DNA of 34,907 nucleotides, from contig WQYD01000012.1 in assembly GCA_009781445.1 (NCBI GenBank), positions 1 through 34,907 of the forward strand. The letters run 5' to 3'. The first letter of the stretch is position 1. Every line of letters begins with the position of its first letter. The stretch comes from Bacillota bacterium. Lineage in GTDB: Bacteria > Bacillota > Clostridia > Christensenellales > DTU072. Below, one piece after another: positions 7,441 through 16,558 of the stretch. The notes beneath the pieces are model-generated. The model ran no database searches. It was not told where the DNA came from and saw only the letters and a list, made by a program, of their open reading frames with translations. A program made the translations under genes and the position numbers.

Positions 7441-8676
7441 TTATGCGCCTAAGGGATTAAAGGGTTCAGTTGTTCCGATTTTGTGGATTTTTATGAGTTG
7501 GTTTGCGCTAATTCCGCCCACCACGCCTCCGATATATCCGCTAAACGCATAAGTTATGGCGTCTTCTGAAATTTCCACAGTACCGCCTTGCGATATATAT
7601 AAACCTAAAATATCTTCGGGTGAGTGAAGTTGCGTGAGATATACGCTGAATAAATCTTGCGTGCTGATTGTTGGTGTGCCTTCTATCCACGAATCGGCGG
7701 TGGCGCAAAATTCAAATTCTTTTCCATATGAAAACAATTGCCCTGCGGTAATTTCGCCTTCGTCTGATAGATCAAAATATCCGTAATTACTATCACTATA
7801 GCCCCACAAGATACCTTTTTGCGAAAGCATTCCCACGAATTCATATTCCATTTCTATTGAAAAATTCTTTGTTTCGCGGGTGCGGATTTTGCTGAACGCG
7901 GTTGCGAATGCTTTGAAGTTATCAAAATGAGGGAATGAATCTATAAATTCCTCAGGGAAAACCACGGTTACGGTGTTATGGTGCGAAATGGTGATTGTGT
8001 GGTACGCTGTGCTTGTTTCGCCAAATGTTCCTCTTCTTTCAAATTTAAGTTCGGAAATCCTGCCACCGCTTAGCTTTATGCTGATATTTTTATAGTCATT
8101 TCCATGAATGTATCCAAAGACTTCGTTCAACCTATCGTTAAAAGCCACGGTTGCGGATTGGCTTAACGAATATGTGCCGTTAGCAAAAACAAAGTCCTCG
8201 GCAACTGAGGATTCAAAAACCGCCCAAATATCATGAATAAAATCTTCTTTGTGGTAATATTCTTGATTGGAAATCCCTTTGCGCCATTCCCCGTTCGCAT
8301 TAAGCCTATAATTATAATGAAAAACGGCTTCCCCCTCAATTTTCTCAAAATATATTTGGAATTCTTTTTTGCCGTCAAAAAGCTGATAATAGTGCGATTT
8401 TGCACCGTCTATTTCCATTACATTTGTGTACGAATCGGTTAAAAGCGTTCCGTTTGAATCTTTTTCAAAATGAGTTTCGGTGATTTTCGCATTTGTAATC
8501 AAATCAACGGTTATTACGCTGTTTAATGCCGAAGTTAGCAATGCCAAAGCCTCTGCTTGCGTGGTTGAATCGGTTTCGTTGCCGTTGTTCCCGTCTGTGC
8601 CACCGCACGCCACAAAAGCAACGAAGCACAATGCAAGGATTAGCGTTAAACTTACAAACGATATAAATCTTTTCAT
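7441..8676 (-). CDS. Secreted lipoprotein of unknown function
   Basis: 411 residues with a classical lipoprotein signal: MKRF, a hydrophobic stretch, and a lipobox ending FVAC with the lipidated cysteine at C24, followed by GGTDGNNGNETDS as a flexible tether. The mature part is mixed beta-rich sequence with no family I recognise. The ribosome site is strong (GAGGGGG upstream of the ATG). The gene has its own promoter region and a terminator, so it is probably monocistronic. The signal peptidase LspA that would process it is encoded at 22377-22901. The protein is likely anchored to the outer face of the membrane; its substrate is unknown. Confidence 0.85.
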   Translation of the reverse strand: MKRFISFVSLTLILALCFVAFVACGGTDGNNGNETDSTTQAEALALLTSALNSVITVDLITNAKITETHFEKDSNGTLLTDSYTNVMEIDGAKSHYYQLFDGKKEFQIYFEKIEGEAVFHYNYRLNANGEWRKGISNQEYYHKEDFIHDIWAVFESSVAEDFVFANGTYSLSQSATVAFNDRLNEVFGYIHGNDYKNISIKLSGGRISELKFERRGTFGETSTAYHTITISHHNTVTVVFPEEFIDSFPHFDNFKAFATAFSKIRTRETKNFSIEMEYEFVGMLSQKGILWGYSDSNYGYFDLSDEGEITAGQLFSYGKEFEFCATADSWIEGTPTISTQDLFSVYLTQLHSPEDILGLYISQGGTVEISEDAITYAFSGYIGGVVGGISANQLIKIHKIGTTEPFNPLGA

Positions 8677-8688
8677 AATATGTCCCCC

Positions 8689-8740
8689 TCTAACACGAAG
8701 TGTTATGTTTAGGTTAGCACACTTAAAGCATTTTGTAAAG
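8689..8740 (-). promoter_or_regulatory. Lipoprotein gene promoter and 5' hairpin
   Basis: On the minus strand: TTTACA, 17 bp, TAACCT preceded by TGC. A short leader follows with a perfect 6-bp hairpin (TAACAC-TTC-GTGTTA) just before the GAGGGGG ribosome site. The -10 is weak. Confidence 0.4.
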
Positions 8741-8755
8741 ATTTTTCTAAAATCC

Positions 8756-8784
8756 TCAATTCTGCATTCTGAATTCTGAATTAA
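8756..8784. repeat. Heptamer array, AATTCTG type
   Basis: AATTCTG, CATTCTG, AATTCTG, AATTAAA in 7-bp register, ending four bases before the stop codon of yunB. The same unit fills the internal slot of the elements at 13561 and 33102. Confidence 0.75.
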
Positions 8785-8787
8785 AAT

Positions 8788-9468
8788 TTACGGAAGTAAA
8801 TTATACGGATTGCTTCCTCTAATGTTTGAGAGGTAAAATTCGGGAACTCTGCCGATAACCAAATCTTCGGCGATAATTATATCTGTGGAAACGGTGAAAT
8901 CGCTTGCACGGAAAGGAATAAGCATTTTAACCGTGGTGTTTATGCTTAAAATTACGCGGTGGATTGTTTGGTTAATGCCCTCGTTATAAAAATAGGAATT
9001 CCAAAGGGCTTCGCTGTAACCTATTGCGTTATAGCGGATATTTATGGGCGGGCCAACGCCTGAAAGAAGCGAAATTCCCGAAAACGCACCAAGGGAAACG
9101 GGAACTGTGCGTTCGGTGAGTGCGTTAAGGCTTCTTTGAACTTCTGCTTGCGCCAAAATATAAAGCTGATTTATGGCAGAGGTGTTTGCGCTTACAAGTA
9201 CGACTTCGCCCTGTAAATTCTTTTCATAATTGAAAAATGTTTGGTGGAATACTGCAAAATTTCTAATCTTAATGGAAGCGTCATTGATTGCGTTAAGCGT
9301 TTCCACCCTTGCACGCGCCTCGGCAAGCCCCGTAACAAGCGGAATATTTACAGAGAAAACAAGCCAAACAGCAAAAGCAATCAAAATTATAACCGCAACA
9401 ACCACTATTGGTTTAATGCGCTTTTTGCGCCTTGTTAGCTTATACGCGCCTGCGTTACTGCATTTCAT
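8788..9468 (-). CDS. yunB: Sporulation protein YunB
   Basis: 226 residues. A basic N-terminus (TRRKKRIKP) and one transmembrane helix (about 20-42) are followed by an extracytoplasmic domain. The family pattern is clear: VVLVSANTSAINQLYILAQ, then VPVSLGAFSGISLLSGVGPPINIRY, then NEGINQTIHRVILSIN, VKMLIPF, and IIAEDLVIGRVPEFYL near the C-terminus. In Bacillus, yunB is expressed in the mother cell and needed for normal spores; its biochemical role is unknown. No ribosome site is obvious at the ATG. The gene is followed by an AATTCTG array and preceded by a large heptamer element with a 25-bp palindrome (9481-9505). Confidence 0.9.
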   Translation of the reverse strand: MKCSNAGAYKLTRRKKRIKPIVVVAVIILIAFAVWLVFSVNIPLVTGLAEARARVETLNAINDASIKIRNFAVFHQTFFNYEKNLQGEVVLVSANTSAINQLYILAQAEVQRSLNALTERTVPVSLGAFSGISLLSGVGPPINIRYNAIGYSEALWNSYFYNEGINQTIHRVILSINTTVKMLIPFRASDFTVSTDIIIAEDLVIGRVPEFYLSNIRGSNPYNLLP

Positions 9469-9480
9469 GCAATAATATAT

Positions 9481-9683
9481 GATTCATAATTGAAAATTAT
9501 GAATCAGCGCACAATGCACAGCGCACAATGGTGGATTCTAAATCTCATTATTGAGGCAATAGGCAATAGGCGCGGAATCCAAATCTCAATATTAGTTAAC
9601 TAATCCATAATTCGTACTTTGTACTTCGTACTTAAATAAATCATTCCTTCATTGTGCGCTGTGCATTGTGCGCTGTGCGCTGA
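9481..9683. repeat. Heptamer composite element E3 (full length with extra cassette)
   Basis: In order: a perfect palindrome with 11-bp arms (9481-9505); a GCGCACA array; core GGATTCTAAATCTCATT; a GGCAATA array (about 9554-9573); a degenerate core (GGAATCCAAATCTCAATATT); AGTTAACTAATCCATAATTC; a GTACTTT/GTACTTC array; CTTAAATAAATCATTCC; and the inverted GTGCGCT arm (about 9651-9682). The right arm lies inside the nfo reading frame and encodes its last 13 residues. Confidence 0.9.
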
Positions 9684-10519
9684 TAGTATTTCAGCATACT
9701 CACCGCATCTTCCGCTTGCGTACCGTCTGATTCGCAGAGGACGGTTGGGTGCAAGTTGTGCTTTATGAAGGAATCTATCATTGGTTCATAGTTCGGGCCG
9801 TAGATAGTGTCTTCAAAAGTTAGGTGTTTTAGTTCGCCTCGTGCGCCGTACATTATTTTGCTAAAATGAACATGCATTTGCGAAATCTTGGCAAAAGGAA
9901 GCGAATTTAGAAGTTTTTGAACCAAAGTATTATAGTTTTCGGCATAATTGAGAATACCTTGTTCTCTTGCGTTAACATGCCCGAAGTCTATGCACGGCAA
10001 AAACCGCGAATCAATCTTAACAATTTCAATCACTTCGTCTACCGTGCCAAGTTGCCCGATTTTGCCCATGGTTTCTATGCACAAAAATATATCGTTAATT
10101 CCCCTTTTATTTAAAGATTCGGTTAACCTCTTAAAATTATCGCACGCGATATTTAAAGCCTCTTCTCTTGTGGCGCAATCACCAAGGCTTCCTGCGTGAA
10201 TTACTACGCGGTTACCGCCCATATCTTTTACGCGTTCGCAACTACTCAAAACATAGCCGATTGATTTTGAAATTGCCTCACTGTCTTTGTTGCAAAAATT
10301 GATGTAGTACGGGGCGTGTACGGAAATGCTTACGCCTGCTTTTGAAAATGCCTGCCCTATTGAAATTGCGGTTTCTTTTGAAAGCCTTACGCCTCTGCCG
10401 AACGAATATTCATAAGCAAAAAGCCCTCTTTCCGCGCACCAAGCACCTGCATCGCAGGTGGAATCGTAACCGCCACTGTAAAAAGACGCGCTGTTTCCCG
10501 AAGGCCCGAACTTAATCAT
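9641..10519 (-). CDS. nfo: Deoxyribonuclease IV (AP endonuclease)
   Basis: 292 residues from the ATG at 10519. Endonuclease IV incises abasic sites in base-excision repair through a three-metal (Zn) centre in a TIM barrel. Likely ligand motifs are visible in order: SVHAPYYIN, VIHAGS, LCIETMG, PCIDFGHVNA, MHVHFSK and LCESDG. The start codon overlaps the ribF stop (ATGATTAA), so the gene is translationally coupled as the last member of the rimP-nusA operon. The family domain ends near MLKYYQ; the final residues RTAHNAQRTMKE are encoded by the inverted heptamer arm of element E3, which also supplies the stop codon. The enzyme should tolerate this tail, but it shows that the element landed in the end of the gene. 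Confidence 0.93.
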   Translation of the reverse strand: MIKFGPSGNSASFYSGGYDSTCDAGAWCAERGLFAYEYSFGRGVRLSKETAISIGQAFSKAGVSISVHAPYYINFCNKDSEAISKSIGYVLSSCERVKDMGGNRVVIHAGSLGDCATREEALNIACDNFKRLTESLNKRGINDIFLCIETMGKIGQLGTVDEVIEIVKIDSRFLPCIDFGHVNAREQGILNYAENYNTLVQKLLNSLPFAKISQMHVHFSKIMYGARGELKHLTFEDTIYGPNYEPMIDSFIKHNLHPTVLCESDGTQAEDAVSMLKYYQRTAHNAQRTMKE

Positions 10520-11408
10520 AAAGCCCGCACTCCTTGAAAAAGCTAATTGCTGTTTTAGTGTCGCAGTCAATTTGGTTTTTAAGTTCTTCTGCCGAACTAA
10601 ATTTAATTACGCCTCTGATTTTTTTGTGGAAATTAACTTCCAAAATATTTCCGTAAAGATTGCCGTTAAAATTAAGCATCATGGTTTCAACTGTGATTTC
10701 ATTATCCGAAAATGTGGGCTTTTTGCCTACATTTGTAATGGAATTGAACAAAACATTGTTATTTAAATCCACGGTTTCGGTAATATAAACCCCGTCTGGC
10801 GGAAGAAGTTTTTTATCGCACACTACTATATTTGCGGTGGGAAAGCCGTAAATTTTGCCTCTGCCCTCGCCTTTAACAACTTCGCCGTACACGGAAAACG
10901 GTTTATATAAAAGTTCGTTTGCCCTTTCAAGTTCGCCACACAGGATTAAATTTTTAATATCGGAAGAAGCCACCTTTTTGCCCTCTTCCTTATATAAGGT
11001 TACAATTTCGGCGCGTATACCCTTAAGTTCCGCCTCATTTTTAAGCATTTGCGCATTGCCCAAACCGCCCTCGCCGAATGTGTAATCACTTCCGCACACA
11101 ACGCCCGCAACGCTATCTTGGCTAAGGATTAAATTAAGAAAACTTTCAGCGGAAAGTTTATCAAAATTTTCGTGGACATCTGCCATCATGCAGTTAAGCC
11201 CCATTTCCTTGAACATAAATTCACGCTCTGCATAAGTGTAAATTACTTTACCGCCACTTTTAAACTTTAAGCCGAATTCGTCTGAAAAAGTAAGCGCAAC
11301 GACTTGCGCATTAAGTTCTTTCGCCATTTCCACGGCTTTGCCAAGCACAAGCCTATGCCCTTTGTGAATCGCATCAAAAAAACCAAGTGCTAAAATTATT
11401 TTTTTCAT
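10512..11408 (-). CDS. ribF: RibF, bifunctional riboflavin kinase/FAD synthetase
   Basis: 298 residues. The N-terminal half is the FAD synthetase nucleotidyltransferase, with GFFDAIHKGHR (the GxFDxxHxGH motif, residues 9-19) and ASSDIKNLI. The C-terminal half is the riboflavin kinase, with GRGKIYGFPTANI and LPPDGVYITE. It converts riboflavin to FMN and FAD in the cytoplasm. The ATG overlaps the truB stop by four bases (ATGA), and its own stop overlaps nfo. The position after truB is the standard Firmicutes arrangement. No FMN riboswitch precedes it, as expected inside an operon. Confidence 0.95.
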   Translation of the reverse strand: MKKIILALGFFDAIHKGHRLVLGKAVEMAKELNAQVVALTFSDEFGLKFKSGGKVIYTYAEREFMFKEMGLNCMMADVHENFDKLSAESFLNLILSQDSVAGVVCGSDYTFGEGGLGNAQMLKNEAELKGIRAEIVTLYKEEGKKVASSDIKNLILCGELERANELLYKPFSVYGEVVKGEGRGKIYGFPTANIVVCDKKLLPPDGVYITETVDLNNNVLFNSITNVGKKPTFSDNEITVETMMLNFNGNLYGNILEVNFHKKIRGVIKFSSAEELKNQIDCDTKTAISFFKECGLYD

Positions 11409-12106
11409 ACTTCAAAACCGTCCATATCTATTATAAAATCATCACAAGGAAGTTCCCTTAAATCATTAAGCGTTTTGGAATCTTTTATATTAAAATTTCC
11501 GCTTTCTTCGCGCTTAAGATACTGCATAAGCCCCACCGTGCCTGCTTTAATTGCGATATCCCTTGCAAGCGCACGGATATAAGTACCGCCACCGCAGGTT
11601 ATGCGGAATGAAAAAAGGTTTTCACTAAGTTTTTCTAACACCTCGCAACTATATATAGTTACGGTTTTGGGTGAAAGGTTTACCTCTTTACCTTTGCGTG
11701 CAAGTTCATACGCCCTTACACCGTTTACGGATTTCGCGCTGTAATTCGGGGGCATTTGATCTATTTCACCCAAGAAACAAGGTAACACGGCTTGGATTTC
11801 ATTAAGGGAAGTGATTATATTGTTTTCCTCAGTGATTATTCCTGAAGCATCCAAAGTATCCGAAGTTTTTCCGAATAAAAATTTAGCGAAGTAAACTTTC
11901 TTCTTTTTAAGAAAACTCTCAAAAAGTTTAGTAGCCTTGCCGAGTGCAATAGGCAGAACGCCCTCTGCATCGGGATCAAGCGTGCCAAGATGCCCGATTT
12001 TTGACACGGGAAAACCTTTTCTTTTAAGAATGCCCTGCGTGATTGCCACTGCTTTTGCGCTGGTCATGCCTGCTTCCTTGTAAAGATTTATAAATCCGTT
12101 AAGCAT
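11405..12106 (-). CDS. truB: TruB, tRNA pseudouridine-55 synthase
   Basis: 233 residues; short for the family, ending without a C-terminal PUA-like domain. It makes pseudouridine 55 in the T-loop of tRNAs. The catalytic motif is GHLGTLDPDAEGVLPI (about residues 38-53), with the nucleophilic aspartate in TLDPDA. MPPNYSAKSVNGVRAYELAR and GGGTYIRALARDI are further family signatures. It overlaps nrnA by 19 bases at its 5' end and ribF by four at its 3' end. Confidence 0.95.
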   Translation of the reverse strand: MLNGFINLYKEAGMTSAKAVAITQGILKRKGFPVSKIGHLGTLDPDAEGVLPIALGKATKLFESFLKKKKVYFAKFLFGKTSDTLDASGIITEENNIITSLNEIQAVLPCFLGEIDQMPPNYSAKSVNGVRAYELARKGKEVNLSPKTVTIYSCEVLEKLSENLFSFRITCGGGTYIRALARDIAIKAGTVGLMQYLKREESGNFNIKDSKTLNDLRELPCDDFIIDMDGFEV

Positions 12107-13056
12107 TTCCTTGTTGCCTCAAGAAGTTTTTTTACTGCGGTTTCGTAATCTGAATATATTCTGCAACCTGAGGCAGAGAAGTGTCCGCCACCGCCGAAGT
12201 AGCCTGCGATTTTGCCTGCGTCTACTCCGTTTTTGGTTCTGATTCCGACTTTGAATGCGTTAGGGTTTAACTCCGCAAGTGAAAGCGCAACACTAACCCC
12301 TTTTATGTTTGCAACTAAATTGATTGCGCCGTCTGTGTCTGATTGGGTTGTGCTTGTTTCCTTGAAATCTTTTTCAAAAAAGGATAATAAACCGATTCGT
12401 CCGTCCTCGTAAAACTCTGCACGGTTTGCGATTCGCATTTTGAGGGTAAAGGCATTTTTGGTGGTTTCGGAAAAAACACTTCTGATAATACTTATGCGAT
12501 CAATACCGTAGTCGCAAAGTTCCGCACAAGTGAGGTAAGATTCCTTGGTGGTTGAACTAAAGGACAGCGAACCCGAATCCGATATAAGCCCTGCAAAAAT
12601 TAGGGTTGCTATATCTTTATCAATATACTTCTTCCCTGCCTCTTTAAAAATTTTGTAAAGAACCTCTGTGCAAGATGCGGACTTTGGTTCAATGATATAT
12701 TCTTCCGTAAACGGAACGCCCGAGGCGTGATGATCTATCATAAAATGTTCTTTTGCCCTAATGAACTTATCAAGACTGGAAGTTCCAAGCCTTGAAGAGT
12801 CTGCACAGTCTACCGCCACGGATAAATCATATGTTTTTAACTCATTTGCGTTAATTGTTTCCACAAGTGGCAAGGATTCTAAGCCATAACGCAAGGGGTT
12901 ATTAGGTTCAAGAAACACATGGGCAGTTTTGCCCATATTGGTTAAAAACTTGGAAAGCGCAAGCGCAGAACCCACGCAATCACCGTCTGGATTGATGTGC
13001 ATGAAGATTGCTACCGTTTGCGATTCGTGAAGTTTTTTAATAAAGTGTTCGTACAT
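12088..13056 (-). CDS. nrnA: NrnA-type DHH phosphoesterase
   Basis: 322 residues from the ATG at 13056 (MYEHFIKKL). NrnA degrades short RNA oligonucleotides and dephosphorylates pAp. The DHH domain shows MHINPDGDCVGSALAL, VAVDCADSSRLG, and FMIDHHASG (the DHH motif). DHHA1 at the C-terminus has GGGGHFSASG. An in-frame upstream ATG would add MCAVRCALCAEKI, but that is heptamer-element sequence and the DHH family starts where I place it. No Shine-Dalgarno site precedes the chosen ATG: the last bases upstream are the TTTTTCAGCGC end of element E4. Its position between rbfA and truB is standard for Firmicutes. Confidence 0.93.
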   Translation of the reverse strand: MYEHFIKKLHESQTVAIFMHINPDGDCVGSALALSKFLTNMGKTAHVFLEPNNPLRYGLESLPLVETINANELKTYDLSVAVDCADSSRLGTSSLDKFIRAKEHFMIDHHASGVPFTEEYIIEPKSASCTEVLYKIFKEAGKKYIDKDIATLIFAGLISDSGSLSFSSTTKESYLTCAELCDYGIDRISIIRSVFSETTKNAFTLKMRIANRAEFYEDGRIGLLSFFEKDFKETSTTQSDTDGAINLVANIKGVSVALSLAELNPNAFKVGIRTKNGVDAGKIAGYFGGGGHFSASGCRIYSDYETAVKKLLEATRKCLTDL

Positions 13057-13059
13057 GAT

Positions 13060-13216
13060 TTTTTCAGCGCACAACGCACAGCGCACAGCGCACAATGGTG
13101 GAATTATTTATTTAGGTACGAAGTACGAAGTACAAAGTACGAATTGTGGATCAATTAACTAATAATGAGATTTAGAATCCTTCGTTAAGCGTTATGCGTT
13201 ATGCGTTGTGCATTGG
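13060..13216. repeat. Heptamer composite element E4 (right arm replaced)
   Basis: Left arm TTTTTTCAGCGCACAACGC and further GCGCACA units to about 13095, then GGTGGAATTATTTATTTAGG, a GTACGAA/GTACAAA array, GAATTGTGGATCAATTAACT, core AATAATGAGATTTAGAATCC, and then a GTTATGC-type array (GTTAAGC, GTTATGC, GTTATGC, GTTGTGC; about 13185-13211). In other full copies this last position holds the inverted GCGCACA arm. It separates rbfA from nrnA inside an operon. Confidence 0.88.
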
Positions 13217-13218
13217 AT

Positions 13219-13551
13219 TTAAGAATTTAAATCTTTAAGCAACGATTCAATTTTCGCGCCGTATTCTGCGCTGGTGTCTGCCACGAATTTTAGTTCGGGG
13301 ACGGTGCGGACTTTCATTCTTTTAAATAAAAGTTTTCTTAAGAATGAGGCAGAGGCATTGAGTGCGGAAACGATTTCTTGAACATTGCCGATTACCGCGC
13401 TTATGTGAACAGTTGCGTGGCTTAATTCATTGGTGGAATTAACGCGCGTAACGCTTACCATAGCCCCGTCAAGCCTTGGGTCTTTTAACTCAGTGGCTAT
13501 GAGGGAAGATAGTTGCTTTTGCATTTCTGAATTTACTCTTTCTATTTTCAT
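13219..13551 (-). CDS. rbfA: RbfA, ribosome-binding factor A
   Basis: 110 residues, the usual short Firmicutes length. RbfA binds the 30S subunit and helps 16S rRNA 5' end maturation and cold adaptation. The KH-like fold shows MKIERVNSEMQKQLSSLIATELKDPRL at the start, then VSVTRVNSTNELSHATVHISA, LNASASFLRKLLFKRMKVRTVPELKFVADTS. The ribosome site is weak (AAAAGAAA before the ATG), with a GGTTGCA heptamer array just upstream. It lies between infB and nrnA. Confidence 0.95.
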   Translation of the reverse strand: MKIERVNSEMQKQLSSLIATELKDPRLDGAMVSVTRVNSTNELSHATVHISAVIGNVQEIVSALNASASFLRKLLFKRMKVRTVPELKFVADTSAEYGAKIESLLKDLNS

Positions 13552-13560
13552 TTTCTTTTA

Positions 13561-13699
13561 GGGTGCAGGTTGCAGGTTGCAGGATGCAGGGTTGAAATTA
13601 TTGAGGGGGCAGGTTGCAGAGTGCAGGATGCAGGGGTGGAATTTTATTAGTTAATTAATCCATAATTCTGAATTCTGAATTCATAATTCTGAATTAATC
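13561..13699. repeat. Heptamer composite element E5 (GGTTGCA and AATTCTG arrays)
   Basis: Fills the whole infB-rbfA gap. Array 1: GGGTGCA, GGTTGCA, GGTTGCA, GGATGCA. Then AAATTATTGAGG, array 2 (GGTTGCA, GAGTGCA, GGATGCA), then GGGGTGGAATTTTATTAGTT, AATTAATCCAT, then AATTCTG units up to the infB stop. It has no GCGCACA arm but keeps the linking modules of the other elements with different heptamers in the slots. Confidence 0.85.
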
Positions 13700-16549
13700 C
13701 TATACTTTCTCTTGAACAATATTAAACGACTCAATAATATCGCCCTCTTTAATATCGTTATAGTTTAGAAGTCCGATACCGCATTCAAAGCCTGTAAGGA
13801 CTTCTTTGACTTCGTCTTTAAAGCGTTTTAGTGAGGAAATTTCGGATTCTGTGATAACAATGTTGTTTCGGATTAGGCGGGCTTTTGCGTTTCTTGCAAT
13901 CTTGCCGTCCTTAACCATACAACCGCCGATACTGCCCACACCGCCGATTTTGAACACTTGGCGGATTTCTGCCCTGCCGATATATTCCTCGCGGAATTTG
14001 GGGGCAAGCAAGCCCTTAATTGCTTTGGTGACATCGTCTATCGCGTCATAAATAACCCTGTAAAGGCGGATATCTATGGAATTCTTTTCTGCAAGCGCGC
14101 GTGCGTTCGTATCAGGACGGACATTGAAGCCTATGATAATCGCGCCTGTGGTATCGGCAAGCGAAACATCGGATTCATTGATTGCACCCGCAACTGCGTG
14201 AACGATATTAACCTTAACTTCCTCATTAGAAAGTTTAATTAAAGATTCCTTGATTGCTTCCACAGAACCTTGAACATCGGCTTTTAATATGAGGTTTAAG
14301 TTCTTTTGCTTGCCGTCACCAAATACTTTAAAGGCGTCCTCAAGGGTAACTTTGCGCGAAGTAAGTTTGGTTTCTTGAATTTTAACAAGCCTTTCCATGG
14401 CAACTTCTTTCATAAGTTTTTCGTTTGCCACAACCATGAGTTGATCGCCTGCTTCGGGAACGCTGTGAAGCCCCAAAATCGCAACCGCCATGGAAGGCCC
14501 TGCCGTTTTAACAAGCCTGCCTTTATAATCCTGCATTGCGCGGATTTTACCTGTAACCGAACCCACAACCACATAATCGCCGACTTTTAGCGTGCCGTGC
14601 TGAACTAAAACGGTTGCCATTGAACCCTTGCCCTTGTCAAGGTTGGCTTCAATAATCGTGCCTTTTGCGCTACGGTTAAAATTAGCCCTGTAATTATTAA
14701 CTTCGGCGGTAACCAAAATTGTGCTTAACATATCCGCAATGCCTGCGCCAGTTTTTGCGGAAACGCGCGCCACAGGGATAGTACCGCCCCAATCTTCAGG
14801 CACAAGCCCTTGTTCGCCAAGCTGAGTTAAAATCCTATCGGGATCGGCGGTGGGTTTATCCATTTTATTCACCGCAACAATTATGGTAACATTTGCGGCT
14901 TTTGCGTGGTTAATTGCTTCAATGGTTTGAGGCATAATTCCGTCATCGGCGGCAACCACGATAATTGCAATATCCGTAACATTTGCGCCACGCGCACGCA
15001 TTTGCGTAAAGGCTTCATGCCCCGGGGTGTCCAAGAATGTGATTTTTGAACCGTCTACCGTGATTGAATACGCGCCCACATGCTGGGTGATTCCGCCTGC
15101 TTCGCCCGAAGCGACATTTGCTTTGCGGATATAGTCCAGAATAGAAGTTTTTCCGTGATCCACATGCCCCATAATCGTAACTACAGGGGGGCGGACTTCA
15201 AGCGAATCGGGATCGTCTACTTCGGTATCGTGCTGGGCAATAAGGTTTTCTTCACTTGTGGCGGTTTTTTGAAGTTCTATAGTGATTCCGAGTTCGCAAG
15301 CCACGAGTTCGGCAGTTTCAAAATTGATTGTATCGTTAATTGTTTTAATAATTCCAAGGAAGAAAAGTTGCTTGATAATCTCTGTGCCAGTCTTGCCGAT
15401 TTTTTCGCTTAATTCCTTAATCGTAAAAATTTCCTTGGTTAAAACTGCGTGTTCAAGTGCCAAAGTAATCGGGTTAAATTGGCTTTTTCTTTTATCCGAA
15501 GTTTTTCTTGTTCTTATCTTTTTGATTTCACCGCTGATTTCGTCATATTCCACTTCGGCGGTTGCTTCAATATAGCCCTTTTTGGCAAGGGTCTTTTTAT
15601 CCATTGTGCGCTTTTGGTCAAAGGCTGGTTTATCCGAAACTTTTTTCTTTAACCCCAGCTTTGGTGCGCCGATTGAGGGCAAAGGCAAGGGGCGTGCCAT
15701 ACCGCCTGCGCCCATTGGTCTTGGTGCGCCTGAGGGTGCTGTGCCTGCGCCTTGGGGACGCGGTTGATATGTTCCTGCGGGTGCGCTACCGCCTGCGCTT
15801 TGATTGGGATTATAGGGTGCGCGCCTTGGGCGTTCGGTTTCCACAGGCGGAACATAAATGCGGATAACAGGCTTTTCAATAACCTGCTTTTTGGGGGTTT
15901 TGAACAGCGGTGCGATAATCGCCTGCTTGATTTCGTCTGCCACGCTTGGCTTGGGGGGAATTACGATTGGTTCTTTTTTTCCGCCTGCGACTTGGGTTTT
16001 AGAAAAAGTAGTCTTTCTTGGGGGTTCTTGCGCCACTTGGGGAATTACCGGTGCAGTGGCTTCCGCCTTAACTTCCTCAACAACTTGAGGTTCTTGCACA
16101 GGTTCGGCAGTTGCTTCGCTTACCGCTTGAACTGCTTCGGGCGCGCTTACGGCGGTTTCGGTTTCCGCCACGGCAACGGGTTCGGGCTTCGCTCTCTTTT
16201 TAGCTTCTTTAGCTTCGCTGGCTTCTTTGGCTAATTGAAGTGCTTCCGCCTTGGCAAGCGCTTCTTGTTCCTTTTGCCTTTCAACCTCAAGTTCGGCATC
16301 TCTTATTGCTTTTTTTACCGCCTCTTCCTGTTCGCGCTGAATCTTTTCTTTTGCTTGACGCTTTTCCTCTTCGGCGCGTTGGTCGGCAAAAAACGCTGTG
16401 CGGTATTCCTCAAAAACAGCAACGGCGTCCTCAAGACGCTTGCGTTGGGCTTCGTAATCCTTTTGAAACCTTGACAAGAATTTTGACTTGAAGTCAGCTA
16501 TGCCCTTAATGTTTGAAAATTCTTGTGGCGCTTTTTTTGTTTCTGACAT
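13700..16549 (-). CDS. infB: Translation initiation factor IF-2
   Basis: 949 residues. IF-2 is the GTPase that places initiator tRNA on the 30S subunit and promotes subunit joining. Residues 1 to about 340 form a long linker: first coiled-coil-like and charged ([20 protein letters not shown]), then Ala/Pro/Gly-rich with RPR motifs. The IF2N domain follows near 375-430. The G domain has GHVDHGKTS (G1), [11 protein letters not shown] (G2), DTPGHEAF (G3), NKMDK (G4) and SAKTGAG (G5). Domains II, III and IV are complete. The ATG at 16549 has a good GGAGAG site. It is preceded by ylxQ with a gap of nine bases. Element E5 abuts the stop codon. Confidence 0.97.
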   Translation of the reverse strand: MSETKKAPQEFSNIKGIADFKSKFLSRFQKDYEAQRKRLEDAVAVFEEYRTAFFADQRAEEEKRQAKEKIQREQEEAVKKAIRDAELEVERQKEQEALAKAEALQLAKEASEAKEAKKRAKPEPVAVAETETAVSAPEAVQAVSEATAEPVQEPQVVEEVKAEATAPVIPQVAQEPPRKTTFSKTQVAGGKKEPIVIPPKPSVADEIKQAIIAPLFKTPKKQVIEKPVIRIYVPPVETERPRRAPYNPNQSAGGSAPAGTYQPRPQGAGTAPSGAPRPMGAGGMARPLPLPSIGAPKLGLKKKVSDKPAFDQKRTMDKKTLAKKGYIEATAEVEYDEISGEIKKIRTRKTSDKRKSQFNPITLALEHAVLTKEIFTIKELSEKIGKTGTEIIKQLFFLGIIKTINDTINFETAELVACELGITIELQKTATSEENLIAQHDTEVDDPDSLEVRPPVVTIMGHVDHGKTSILDYIRKANVASGEAGGITQHVGAYSITVDGSKITFLDTPGHEAFTQMRARGANVTDIAIIVVAADDGIMPQTIEAINHAKAANVTIIVAVNKMDKPTADPDRILTQLGEQGLVPEDWGGTIPVARVSAKTGAGIADMLSTILVTAEVNNYRANFNRSAKGTIIEANLDKGKGSMATVLVQHGTLKVGDYVVVGSVTGKIRAMQDYKGRLVKTAGPSMAVAILGLHSVPEAGDQLMVVANEKLMKEVAMERLVKIQETKLTSRKVTLEDAFKVFGDGKQKNLNLILKADVQGSVEAIKESLIKLSNEEVKVNIVHAVAGAINESDVSLADTTGAIIIGFNVRPDTNARALAEKNSIDIRLYRVIYDAIDDVTKAIKGLLAPKFREEYIGRAEIRQVFKIGGVGSIGGCMVKDGKIARNAKARLIRNNIVITESEISSLKRFKDEVKEVLTGFECGIGLLNYNDIKEGDIIESFNIVQEKV

Positions 16550-16558
16550 TTTCTCTCC

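Noticed and set aside
11409-12106. FMN riboswitch controlling ribF
   Set aside because: ribF overlaps truB by four bases inside an operon and no RFN-like structure is seen.
13057-13095. Extended N-termini such as MCAVRCALCAE for nrnA and MRCALCAKKA for rluD
   Set aside because: These residues are encoded by heptamer arms, recur before unrelated genes and lie outside the protein families.
15562-16234. Long plus-strand ORFs opposite infB
   Set aside because: They are antisense shadows of the low-complexity IF-2 linker.
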